From Phenylobacterium kunshanense (lineage in GTDB: Bacteria > Pseudomonadota > Alphaproteobacteria > Caulobacterales > Caulobacteraceae), in NCBI RefSeq assembly GCF_003254525.1, contig NZ_QFYS01000003.1, positions 1 through 64,000 on the forward strand: DNA of 64,000 nt, written 5' to 3'. Positions 17,532 through 25,118 of this stretch are shown piece after piece (position 1 is the stretch's first letter; each line of letters starts with the position of its first letter). The notes beneath the pieces were generated by a model, which worked only from the letters and a program-made list of their open reading frames with translations, did no database searches and had not been told where the DNA came from. A program made the translations under genes and the position numbers.

Positions 17532-17987
17532 TCAACGGGTCGCGGCCGGGCGCTGGTACAGCTCGATGGCGTAGCCGTCCGGGTCGCGGATCACATTGGT
17601 CCCGTCGGCGATGCGCGGCGGCGGATAGCCGGCGGCAGCGGCTCGCTCGGCCAGCCGCCGCGCGTTCGGCGCGGTCAGGATGACGCGGCCGAAGCCCGTA
17701 GCGCCCGCCGGAGGCGCTCCCTGGCGAAGGACGATGAGCGTATCGGCCCGGACATTGCCCGTCAGGCCCATGAGATATTCCTGCGCCTGTCCCTGCGCCG
17801 GAACGCGCGCGGCGACCTTGAAGCCCAGCACGGTCTCGTAAAACTGGCGCGAACGCTCCAGGTCGGAGACGACCAGGCCCACCCCGGATGCCCGAATGGG
17901 CCGGTCCGGCTCGGCCAAGAGCGGCAGGTCGGCAGCCAGCACCGGGCCGGCGACGACGAGTGCGGACAAGGCGATGGCGCGGATCAC
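17532..17987 (-). CDS. Exported VOC-superfamily (glyoxalase-like) protein
   Basis: 151 residues with a signal peptide (about 1-18, ending LAA), which is unusual for a vicinal-oxygen-chelate protein. The fold shows GVGLVVSDLERSRQFYETVL (about 35-54) and a C-terminal NVIRDPDGYAIELYQ, with the terminal Glu as probable metal ligand. The start is a GTG at 17987 with GGGAGG upstream, overlapping the stop of the preceding gene by four bases (GTGA). It is the last gene of the DUF1592/DUF1552 operon and so probably acts in the periplasm on the same substrate. Confidence 0.82.
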   Translation of the reverse strand: MIRAIALSALVVAGPVLAADLPLLAEPDRPIRASGVGLVVSDLERSRQFYETVLGFKVAARVPAQGQAQEYLMGLTGNVRADTLIVLRQGAPPAGATGFGRVILTAPNARRLAERAAAAGYPPPRIADGTNVIRDPDGYAIELYQRPAATR

Positions 17988-19261
17988 TGGGCGCCTCCCG
18001 CGCCGGTAGTCGAAGGGGGGAGAAGCGCGCTGTCCGGCTGCGAGACCGCCTTTGCGCCGCGCGGAATGACGATGCCATCCACCACGTTGAACGGCAGGCG
18101 ATCGGCGGTGGAGTCCGGCTGGCCGGAAGGCGGGGCTTGCTTCTTGTACGAAATCGGGCGGGCCGTTCCCTTGGCGTCCGGCGGGACGACGAAGGCTGGA
18201 ACGGCGTCGACGCGCAGCGCGAACGAGATGTGGGTCTTCTCGCCGGTCGGTCCGGTCGGGCTATAGTCGGCGTTTCGCCTCAGCGCGTAGAAGACGTCCG
18301 GCAGCCTCACCCAGGTCAGCGCCTCGATCACCGGTCCTCGCGCCCGGACATAGCCGTCGTAGACGGGCTTCCAGGGGCGGTAGCCGCCCACATATCCGCT
18401 GAGGCTGCCGTCCGGCTTCAGGCTCAGGTCGATCCTGGCCTTGAGGAGCTGCAGGTCGCGCGCCGCGCCCGGATCGCGCAGCCAGACCTCCTCTTCCGCG
18501 CGGCTCGACTGGATCCGCCCATTCACGCTGCGAGCCTTGAACAGCGCCTCCAGTTTCCGGTCCGGACGGATCCGGAACGTGTAGTCGGCGGCGACGCCGC
18601 CCATGGCGTCCTTCACCAGCTTGTCGCCGCTCGGATAGAAGCCGACGGTGACGTCGTCGTCGTTCATCGGGTCGTCACCGCGGCCGGAAACCACCACGAC
18701 CACGGTCCAGGCGCCGTCACGCATGGCGTCGTTGTTCTGCAGTGCGCCGCTCGACAGGCGAGGAGGGCCCCGGAAGGTCTTCCAGCAGCCCAGCGTCCGG
18801 TAGAACGCGTTGTCGACGCCCCGCTCTCCGGCGGGGCCTACGAAGCCGGTATTCGGATCGCCATCGAGGTCCAGCCCCTCGCCGATCGTCCCGGTGACGC
18901 CGACGAGTCCTCCATCCGGGGTGGAGGTCGGATCGATGTAGACGTTGGCGCGGCCGGCCCCGCGGAACGCCATCTGGTTCTGCCCGTGCACCGGGCTGCG
19001 TGTGGGATTGGCAGGGTTGCGCAGCCACAGCGCCTGTTCGCGCGTGTATCCGGCCTCGGTGAGCACCTTGATCCAGTCGGGCTCCGGATTGGTGCCCGCC
19101 GGACAGTCCGTCCCCGGTTCCGTCACGCCCGACTGCGCACCGTAGTACATGGCCGGCTCGTACCATTCGATGGCGAAGGCCCGGGTCCATGCCGCCATGG
19201 CGGGGGCCGGGGCCGCCAGAGAGGCGGCGGCGAGCAGCAGAAGTCTGCGAAGTGCGCTCAT
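17984..19261 (-). CDS. Secreted protein of unknown function in the DUF1592/DUF1552 operon
   Basis: 425 residues. Signal peptide about 1-23 (LLLLAAASLAAPAPAMA). I do not recognise the family. The body is Gly/Asp/Pro-rich with a conserved-looking start (AFAIEWYEPAMYYG) and a Cys pair (CPAG near 45, LGCWKTF near 150). It has a DLDGDPNTGF segment resembling a calcium loop and no membrane segment. The start at 19261 is placed 11 bases after the DUF1552 stop; the reading frame continues upstream without a better start. The 3' end overlaps the VOC gene by four bases. Operon position suggests a periplasmic role alongside the DUF1592/1552 pair; the function is not assignable. Confidence 0.85.
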   Translation of the reverse strand: MSALRRLLLLAAASLAAPAPAMAAWTRAFAIEWYEPAMYYGAQSGVTEPGTDCPAGTNPEPDWIKVLTEAGYTREQALWLRNPANPTRSPVHGQNQMAFRGAGRANVYIDPTSTPDGGLVGVTGTIGEGLDLDGDPNTGFVGPAGERGVDNAFYRTLGCWKTFRGPPRLSSGALQNNDAMRDGAWTVVVVVSGRGDDPMNDDDVTVGFYPSGDKLVKDAMGGVAADYTFRIRPDRKLEALFKARSVNGRIQSSRAEEEVWLRDPGAARDLQLLKARIDLSLKPDGSLSGYVGGYRPWKPVYDGYVRARGPVIEALTWVRLPDVFYALRRNADYSPTGPTGEKTHISFALRVDAVPAFVVPPDAKGTARPISYKKQAPPSGQPDSTADRLPFNVVDGIVIPRGAKAVSQPDSALLPPSTTGAGGAQ

Positions 19262-19272
19262 GTCCCTCGGTC

Positions 19273-20622
19273 TCACGCCATGAGTTCGATGATCGGGCGA
19301 GACGTGCGCATGCCGCCGACGCCGAATTCGCCAGCCGGCGCGCCAGCAATCATCTGGGCGGTCAGGGAGGCGCGAGTGACCGCGTCGCCCTTGCCGGCGA
19401 TGTGCTGGCCGGCCTTGTGACGGCCGCCCGCACCCCCGGCCAGGAAGATCGGGATGTTCTCGATGGAATGGATCTTGGCGTAGCCGGTATCGCTGAACGC
19501 CATGATCAGGCTCCGGTCGAGGAGCGTGCCGTCGCCTTCCTTGATCGCATCGAGCTCCGCCAGGAAATCGCCCAGGCCCTGCATGACCTGCTCGGCCAGC
19601 CGGCTGGTCTCGACCTGATATCCGAGCCTGGTGTCCGTCGGCTCGTCGTGGGTGATCTGGTGATAGATCTTGCTCGCGCCGGCCATGTAGGTCTCCGACG
19701 CCCCGGGCGTATGCACGAAGTTGAAGACGCGGCTCTGATTGCAGGCCAGCGCCATCGCCAGGAGGCGCGCCATCGCCTTGGTGTTGGCGTTGACGACGTC
19801 GACGGAGGCGCCCTTGATCGAGGACTTTGGCGCGCCTGGCACGACGCAGGACTCGCACTTTTCCGGGCGCTCCAGGCCCAGCGCGAGCTGGTTCTCCATC
19901 TCCCTGACCGCCGTGAAGTACTGGTCGAGCTTCTGCTGATCGGCCCGACCCACGCTGGCCATCAACGCCTGACGCTGGTCCCCGACCGCCGAGAGCACGC
20001 TCTGCTGGAGCATGATGGACGGGTCTGGCTTCCAGTCGGCGTTGTTGGGATCCTGGAAGCCAGGCCCGAACAGCCGCGTATAGAGGCTGAGGGGAGTGGT
20101 TTCCGGCGTTGCGAAGGCCGCGCCGGTCCGCGTGGAATAGCTGACCACCTTTCCTGACGCGGAAGCGTCCAGCACCTTGAACCGTGTTCCGCCCCCGATA
20201 GCGTCGGCGATCCGCGTGTCGAACGAGGGCGCATCCATGCGGTTGTTCACCGCGGGGGCGACCCCCGACAGGATCGAGGCGTGTCCCGTCCAGTGCACGA
20301 TGTTCGGCCGGCCGTCCCCGATAACGCGGAAGCCGGACAGCACGGACACCTTGTGCCGCAGCGGGCGCAGCGCCTCCAGCTCGGGTGTGATCTCGTAGCC
20401 TGGCCCGGTGGTCTTCGGCACCCAGCGCGTGCCGCCGGCCGGGGTGTCGGTCAGGCCAAGACCCCAGAAGTAGGTGCCGAAGCGCACGGGCAGGCGCGCC
20501 CCGTCGGCCCAGGCCTGGCCATGGCCGTCCAGGAAGAGGTCGAGGGTCGGGATACCCAAAGCGACGGCGCCGCCGCCAAGCACGCCGCGGAGCAGCGATC
20601 GACGATTGAACCGCAGGCTCAT
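19273..20622 (-). CDS. DUF1552 family exported protein (Tat signal)
   Basis: 449 residues. A twin-arginine signal (NRRSLLRGVLGGGAVALG, residues 6-23) implies export of a folded protein. The rest matches the DUF1552 pattern: YFWGLG near 50, HKVSVLSGF near 90, HWTGHASILSG near 110, DAPSFDTRIAD, and a C-terminal AFSDTGYAKIHSIENIPIFLAG-like block (shown here in part). The family is related to DUF1501/sulfatase-like exported proteins and is nearly always paired with DUF1592 proteins. The biochemical role is not established. It starts by ATGA overlap with the upstream DUF1592 gene, with GGGAGGG six bases before the ATG. Confidence 0.88.
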   Translation of the reverse strand: MSLRFNRRSLLRGVLGGGAVALGIPTLDLFLDGHGQAWADGARLPVRFGTYFWGLGLTDTPAGGTRWVPKTTGPGYEITPELEALRPLRHKVSVLSGFRVIGDGRPNIVHWTGHASILSGVAPAVNNRMDAPSFDTRIADAIGGGTRFKVLDASASGKVVSYSTRTGAAFATPETTPLSLYTRLFGPGFQDPNNADWKPDPSIMLQQSVLSAVGDQRQALMASVGRADQQKLDQYFTAVREMENQLALGLERPEKCESCVVPGAPKSSIKGASVDVVNANTKAMARLLAMALACNQSRVFNFVHTPGASETYMAGASKIYHQITHDEPTDTRLGYQVETSRLAEQVMQGLGDFLAELDAIKEGDGTLLDRSLIMAFSDTGYAKIHSIENIPIFLAGGAGGRHKAGQHIAGKGDAVTRASLTAQMIAGAPAGEFGVGGMRTSRPIIELMA

Positions 20623-22307
20623 TGCAGCCCTCCCTCGTGTGTCGCGGCGGCGGCCACCTTGGTGGCGGGCTTGGCGCGCGCAGGCAGCTTGACCTTGAAG
20701 AACTCTGGACTGGAGGCGATCCGGACCATCATGTGCGGAACGCGGTAGCCGTCGCTGGCGAAGGCCTCGGTCTGGTCGGCCAGATAGTCCTCGTCGCGTT
20801 CATCCGGCGCCCGGCCGACGCCGTAGCCGTAGACGTTCCGCACGAGACACGCGGGTATCTTCTGCTGCTGACGCAGGTACAGGCCGAGCCCCGGCGCGGC
20901 GGAGAACTTCACCCCATTGATCTCGGCCTCGACGTCGATCCGTTGACCGTTTTCGAGGGTGCGCCGCTGACCGACCCCGTCGAAGTGCTCCAGCGCCAGG
21001 CCCACTGGATCGCTGACCCGATGGCAGGCCGCGCAGCCTTCATTCTCCATGTGGGCCAGGAGCCGCGTGCGGACCGTGCCAGTCTCCAGCGCCTGCACCT
21101 TCGAGAAATCAACGTCGGCCGGAGGATCCGGCGTCGGTTCGCACATGAAGATCTCGTGGAGCTTCACGCCCCGCCGTGTCGGCGAGGAGGCGGCGGGATG
21201 GGCGAAGAGCGACAGGAACGTCGCCTCGGTGATGATCCCCGAACGCTCGGCGTCCTTGGGGAAGGTGAAGGCCGCCCAGTCGCCCTTGGAATTGAACGGC
21301 ACGCGATAGAGGGCGGCCAGGTGACGGTTGATGAAGGTGGAATTGCTGGTGAACAGCTCGCGATAGTCGCGCTTCTGCACGAACAGCATGTCCACCGTGG
21401 TCCGGAGCGTCTGCTCGCGAGCGCTGTCCGCCAGCGCCTGGTTGAATTTCGGATAGGCCTTGGAGTCCTTGGTCAGGCCGTCGAAATGCTCCAGCTGGAG
21501 CATGTCGGTGAAGAAGGCGCGCCCACCCTGCTGCAGGCGCGGCGAAGCGGCGAGGCGTGCGAGTTGCCGGCGCAGCCCCTGTGCGGTGTGGAGCTCGCCC
21601 GAGGCGGCGGCGCGGCGCAGCTCGGCGTCGGGCGGGGCGTCCCAGAACAGGAAGGACAGCCGTTCGGCCTTGGTGCTCCCTGTCAGGCGATATTGGCCCG
21701 GGGCGGCCGGATCGGGCTCGGCGCGCTCCATGCGAAACAGGAACTCGGGCGCCACGAGCAGGCTCTTCAGCGCCAAGGCGACGCCGGCATAGAAATCCCC
21801 GGTATGCTCCGCCCCGGCGGCGGCGGTCTGAACGCGAGCGGCGCTCTCGGCTTCGGTCAGTGGTCGGCGGAACAGAGCCTCGCCCACGCGGGAGACGATC
21901 TGGCGGGCGCAGGCGTCGTCGCGGGCCGTTTCCGCCGCAGGCTGACAGGCGGCGAGGCGAGCGCGCCTCTCCGGCGCCGTCACCTGTCCCGCGATGAGGT
22001 CCGCCAGGCGGAAGTATTGCTCGAAACCCGCCGGAGTAATGGAGAGCTGTGCGCTTCCGATCGCCAGCAGGCCGGCTTCCCGCCGCTCGGGCTCGAAGCG
22101 TCCTTCAATGCGGACATCCGCACCAAAAGCATCGGCGATGGCGTGGCGATATTGGCTTTCCGTCAGGCGACGTATCGCGACAATCTGCTCTGCCCCGGCG
22201 GTGCTCTGCGGTGGGTCCGCCCAAGCCGCCTGAACGGCGATGCCGGCGCTCAAAACGATGGCTGTAGCGAGCGCAGCGCTGCCGGCGATGGTGGCGAACC
22301 TTCGCAT
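20619..22307 (-). CDS. DUF1592-type exported cytochrome-like protein (DUF1587/1592/1588/1585)
   Basis: 562 residues with an N-terminal signal peptide (about 1-30). Domain order by eye: RRLTESQYRHAIADAFG (DUF1587-like), GEALFRRPLTEAE to the LLVAPEFLFRME block (DUF1592), SNSTFINRHLAALY and SSPTRRGVKLHEIFMCEP with EGCAACHRVSDPVGLALEHF (DUF1588, carrying a CxxCH haem-like motif), then YGYGVGR and FASDGYRVPHMMVRIASSPEF (DUF1585). These domain strings are typical of planctomycete-style exported proteins found sporadically in proteobacteria. First gene of the operon; a cytochrome c gene diverges from it 106 bases away. Probably a periplasmic redox protein; its substrate is unknown. Confidence 0.88.
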   Translation of the reverse strand: MRRFATIAGSAALATAIVLSAGIAVQAAWADPPQSTAGAEQIVAIRRLTESQYRHAIADAFGADVRIEGRFEPERREAGLLAIGSAQLSITPAGFEQYFRLADLIAGQVTAPERRARLAACQPAAETARDDACARQIVSRVGEALFRRPLTEAESAARVQTAAAGAEHTGDFYAGVALALKSLLVAPEFLFRMERAEPDPAAPGQYRLTGSTKAERLSFLFWDAPPDAELRRAAASGELHTAQGLRRQLARLAASPRLQQGGRAFFTDMLQLEHFDGLTKDSKAYPKFNQALADSAREQTLRTTVDMLFVQKRDYRELFTSNSTFINRHLAALYRVPFNSKGDWAAFTFPKDAERSGIITEATFLSLFAHPAASSPTRRGVKLHEIFMCEPTPDPPADVDFSKVQALETGTVRTRLLAHMENEGCAACHRVSDPVGLALEHFDGVGQRRTLENGQRIDVEAEINGVKFSAAPGLGLYLRQQQKIPACLVRNVYGYGVGRAPDERDEDYLADQTEAFASDGYRVPHMMVRIASSPEFFKVKLPARAKPATKVAAAATHEGGLQ

Positions 22308-22413
22308 TTCCCCCTCCGTGATCTGCGCTCATGGCTAGGCAGCCTGGTTGCGACGGTCAATCGATAATTGCACCAATAAGAAATCCTAGCTAGGTCGTCA
22401 TGGAAGCGTGGAG

Positions 22414-22839
22414 ATGGAAATGACGGACATGCGGTGCAGCGGAGCCTTGTCGAATGCGGCCTGGGCGCTGGTGGTGCTGGCGTTTGCGCAGGGCGGCGCG
22501 GCCCACGCTCAGGCGCAGGCGGTCCAGGGCGACGCGGAGGCCGGCGCCGAACTCTACGCCGCCCAGTGCAAGGGCTGTCACACGGTCTCGATCGCGCCCA
22601 CACTAAGAGGGGTAGCGGACAGGCCGATCGCGAGCGTGGGGGGCTTCGGTGGGTACAGCGAAGGGCTAAGGGCCAGGTCTGCGCAGAAGTGGACGGCCGA
22701 AAATCTCGACGCCTTCCTTTCGGCCCCGGTCGTGTTCGCGCCGGGCAGCCGGATGGTCATGGCAGTGCCCGACGTTCAAGCGCGTGCGGATCTGATCGCC
22801 TACATCCGTTCGCTACCGCCGCCCCGGGAAGGGCGGTAG
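22414..22839 (+). CDS. Small periplasmic class I cytochrome c
   Basis: 141 residues from the ATG at 22414 (a GTG two codons earlier and ATGs at 22420 and 22429 are alternatives). Signal peptide ends about AHA-QA. Haem attachment motif CKGCH follows the typical GAELYAAQ helix, and a Met ligand is available in SRMVMAVPD, followed by the C-terminal DLIAYIRSL helix. It is a single-haem electron carrier in the periplasm. Divergent from the DUF1592 gene, so it is a plausible electron partner for that operon or for the PQQ dehydrogenase or molybdoenzyme nearby. Confidence 0.88.
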   Translation: MEMTDMRCSGALSNAAWALVVLAFAQGGAAHAQAQAVQGDAEAGAELYAAQCKGCHTVSIAPTLRGVADRPIASVGGFGGYSEGLRARSAQKWTAENLDAFLSAPVVFAPGSRMVMAVPDVQARADLIAYIRSLPPPREGR

Positions 22840-22888
22840 CCGAGGGGGGCGGCCTGGCGCCATCTATGGCGACGGAACGCCACTGGGG

Positions 22889-22912
22889 GCGGCCCGGGAC
22901 GATCCGGGCCGC
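22889..22912. terminator. Bidirectional hairpin between cytochrome c and PEP-CTERM gene
   Basis: GCGGCCCGG (22889-22897) and CCGGGCCGC (22904-22912) form a perfect 9-bp stem with a 6-base loop between two convergent genes. Only a short T-poor tail follows on either strand, so it is called on position and stem strength. Confidence 0.5.
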
Positions 22913-22929
22913 CGGTCTTCGCAGGCGCC

Positions 22930-23595
22930 TCAGGCCATGGCGGCGAGCGGGTTCATCCGCCGATGGCGCAGCAGCGCGCCCACGCCCCCGAAGCCCAGGA
23001 TCATCATGGCCCAGGTCGCCGGCTCAGGCACGGCCCCCTGCACTTCGTAGCGAATGTTGTCGATGCCGCCCACGCTGGCGTCCGGGCCCCAGCGGATCAC
23101 GATGCCGTCGAGAAACGCGCTGTTGACCGCCAGGCTGCTGTGCGTGGATCCGCTGCCGGTGCTGTAGACGCCGCCGACCAGTTCGTTGCCCAGAAGATCC
23201 AGGACCTTGAGCGGCAGGGTCGGCGCGAAATTGACATAGCCGACGAAGTCGAAATCCAGCAGCGAGATCCTGTAGCCGTCGCGCGCCTTGATCGTGACCT
23301 GACCAAGGGTTCCGTCGAGGTAGCTGCCGGCGGTCAGGACTTTGCCCAGATCGCCGTAGTTGGCGTAGAACTGTTGGGCCGCGCCCACCACCGTCCCGTC
23401 AGGCCTGACGTTCTGATAGCTGACATCGACCGCCGCGGTGTCGCCGAAGGTCTGCAGCATCATGCAGCGCGACCCGTTCGCTACGCATTGATCGGCGCCG
23501 CCATCGAAGCTGATCGTGGTGGCCGCGCCGGCGGTGCTCCACATCGCAAGGCCGCACGCGAGGGCGGCTCCGAAGAGCCTGGACTTGAGCTGCAC
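22930..23595 (-). CDS. PEPxxWA-CTERM sorting-signal protein
   Basis: 221 residues from a GTG at 23595 chosen for the AAAGGAG six bases upstream; an ATG further up at 23673 would add 26 Arg/Pro-rich residues ahead of the signal peptide. Signal peptide about 1-25. The middle is a beta-rich secreted domain of no recognised function with two Cys pairs near the N terminus. The C terminus is a sorting tail: PEPATWAMMILGFGGVGA followed by a hydrophobic helix and basic end LRHRRMN. PEP-CTERM proteins are processed by an exosortase in the inner membrane; none is encoded here. Confidence 0.88.
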   Translation of the reverse strand: MQLKSRLFGAALACGLAMWSTAGAATTISFDGGADQCVANGSRCMMLQTFGDTAAVDVSYQNVRPDGTVVGAAQQFYANYGDLGKVLTAGSYLDGTLGQVTIKARDGYRISLLDFDFVGYVNFAPTLPLKVLDLLGNELVGGVYSTGSGSTHSSLAVNSAFLDGIVIRWGPDASVGGIDNIRYEVQGAVPEPATWAMMILGFGGVGALLRHRRMNPLAAMA

Positions 23596-23772
23596 TGGAA
23601 TCTCCTTTGGGGATCTGATCGGGGACCCGCGGGGGCAGGTCTCACGAGCCCCTGGCGGTCGCCGCCCTCTCACTCAGCTCCCCGGGCCCCGACAACGGCC
23701 CAATCCGCGAATGTCATTCGCGCGCCGCTGATTTGCGGCAATGCTACAGGCGGCCCGCGTCTGCCGGCGCCC

Positions 23773-24540
23773 TCAGGCGCTGTGCGCGTCCAGGCCTGAG
23801 CGAACGGCGGCGAGGTAGGTCCTGCCGACCGGTACGGTCAGGCCGCTCGTCAGCTCGATGAGCGTCTGATGACCGTCGCGGCGCAGTCCGGCCACTTCCT
23901 TGCGCGCGACCCACCAACGCCTGTGCGCCTGGAAGCCGAGCTGCGGGGGCAGGATCTGCACGGCTTCGCTGAGCCGCATATAGATGAGCGCAGACCCCCG
24001 GCGTGTGTGGACCATGAGGTAATGGTCCTGCGCCTCGAGGGCCAACAGGTCGCGTCCCAGTCGGTCGGGAACGCGCGCGAAGAACGGATCGGCGCTCGGG
24101 GCGTCCTCGGGAGGCGCGGGCCTGTCGGCGGCCAGGAACGGCCATAGCGCAATGCCGGCGATGACCAGCTGGACCGACACCACCGAGAGATAGAGCGATA
24201 CGATCTGCCCCGGCGGGGTCGAGCGCCCGAACACCACGTCCAGCGTCCATGCCACGACGAACATGTACGGCAGAGTCGAGATCAGCCCCAGGACCACGAC
24301 CGCGGCGACCTTCGGCAGGCGCGCGAACGCCGCCACGGGACGGAGGACCTGCAAGGTGGCGATCGCCAGCACGTAGCCGATCGCCACGAGGAAGAACCAG
24401 TAGGCGTAGCGCTGGAGTGGCTCCAGGGACTGGAACGAGCCGAACGGCCCTGCGAACCCCAGAAATGTCGCCAGCGCGATCGCCCCGTAGACGCTGATGA
24501 AGTGCGGGGAGGTCCAGGTCCGGGAGGAGATCAAAGGCAT
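23773..24540 (-). CDS. Membrane-anchored LytTR-family DNA-binding regulator
   Basis: 255 residues. Four predicted TM helices in residues about 15-135, then a C-terminal LytTR domain (about 155-250) with [20 protein letters not shown], the RLSEAV segment and [14 protein letters not shown], which match the LytTR core. It lacks a receiver domain, so it is a one-component membrane regulator, a layout common in Caulobacter and Sphingomonas relatives. It is divergent from the molybdoenzyme genes, which are its most likely target. Confidence 0.88.
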   Translation of the reverse strand: MPLISSRTWTSPHFISVYGAIALATFLGFAGPFGSFQSLEPLQRYAYWFFLVAIGYVLAIATLQVLRPVAAFARLPKVAAVVVLGLISTLPYMFVVAWTLDVVFGRSTPPGQIVSLYLSVVSVQLVIAGIALWPFLAADRPAPPEDAPSADPFFARVPDRLGRDLLALEAQDHYLMVHTRRGSALIYMRLSEAVQILPPQLGFQAHRRWWVARKEVAGLRRDGHQTLIELTSGLTVPVGRTYLAAVRSGLDAHSA

Positions 24541-24546
24541 TCTGCG

Positions 24547-24567
24547 GCGTTGGCGAAAAGCGAACGC
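24547..24567. promoter_or_regulatory. Short inverted repeat in the LytTR/molybdoenzyme divergent region
   Basis: GCGTT (24547-24551) and AACGC (24563-24567) are inverted around 11 bases, and another GCGTT occurs at 24583-24587. LytTR proteins bind paired short GTT-containing sites, so this could be an operator for the adjacent regulator. The arms are short. Confidence 0.25.
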
Positions 24568-24647
24568 TATTCGTGCAAACCGGCGTTGTCGAGCCGACCG
24601 GATCCGAGCTTCACGGACCTATTCCGTCGCAGATTTCCGGACCCCCG

Positions 24648-25118
24648 ATGACGTTCGCCCTTCGCATTAACGGCCAGACCCGGCCCGTCGACGCGCCGCC
24701 CGACCAACCGCTTCTGTGGGTGTTGCGGGAACAGCTCGGCCTCAAGGGATCGAAGTACGGCTGCGGCATCGGCGCGTGCGGGGCGTGCACGGTTCACGTG
24801 GACGGCCAGGCCGTTCGCGCCTGCGTCACCCCGGTCGGCGCCGTCGGCCAGGCCTCGATCACGACGATCGAGGGGCTGGCGGGGAAGGCGTCGCTTCACC
24901 CCGTCCAGCAGGCCTGGATCGAGGAGGATGTCGCCCAGTGCGGGTACTGCCAGGCCGGCCAGATCATGGCGGTCGTCAGCCTGCTCGCCGAGACGCCCAG
25001 CCCCTCCGACGACGAGATCGACGCCAGGCTCACCAACCTCTGCCGGTGCGGCACGTACACGCGCATCCGCGCCGCGATCCGCCGCGCGGCCGAACTCATG
25101 AAGCAGGGCGTCGCATGA
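24648..25118 (+). CDS. Isoquinoline 1-oxidoreductase-type small subunit (2x[2Fe-2S])
   Basis: 156 residues from the ATG at 24648; an upstream in-frame start at 24573 adds 25 residues before the ferredoxin fold and is rejected. The N-terminal plant-type cluster has Cys39, Cys44, Cys47 and Cys59 (CGIGACGAC). The C-terminal helical cluster has Cys98, Cys101, Cys132 and Cys134 ([14 protein letters not shown]). This is the electron-transfer subunit of a xanthine-oxidase-family molybdenum hydroxylase without a separate FAD subunit, as in IorAB. The large subunit follows by ATGA overlap. Confidence 0.93.
   Translation: MTFALRINGQTRPVDAPPDQPLLWVLREQLGLKGSKYGCGIGACGACTVHVDGQAVRACVTPVGAVGQASITTIEGLAGKASLHPVQQAWIEEDVAQCGYCQAGQIMAVVSLLAETPSPSDDEIDARLTNLCRCGTYTRIRAAIRRAAELMKQGVA

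Noticed and set aside
17984..19858. Extended version of the unknown secreted protein starting at 19858
   Set aside because: The extra 199 residues overlap the DUF1552 gene out of frame and precede a clear signal peptide.
20622..22367. Plus-strand open frame of 581 codons opposite the DUF1592 gene
   Set aside because: No recognisable motif; the minus-strand frame has signal peptide, domains and an ATGA coupling.
22385..22394. CCTAGCTAGG palindrome between DUF1592 and cytochrome c
   Set aside because: Ten bases only; too short to call as a site without a second copy or a known regulator.
24716..25114. Extension of the molybdoenzyme large subunit to 24716
   Set aside because: It overlaps the ferredoxin subunit out of frame; the Tat signal and ATGA overlap fix the start at 25115.
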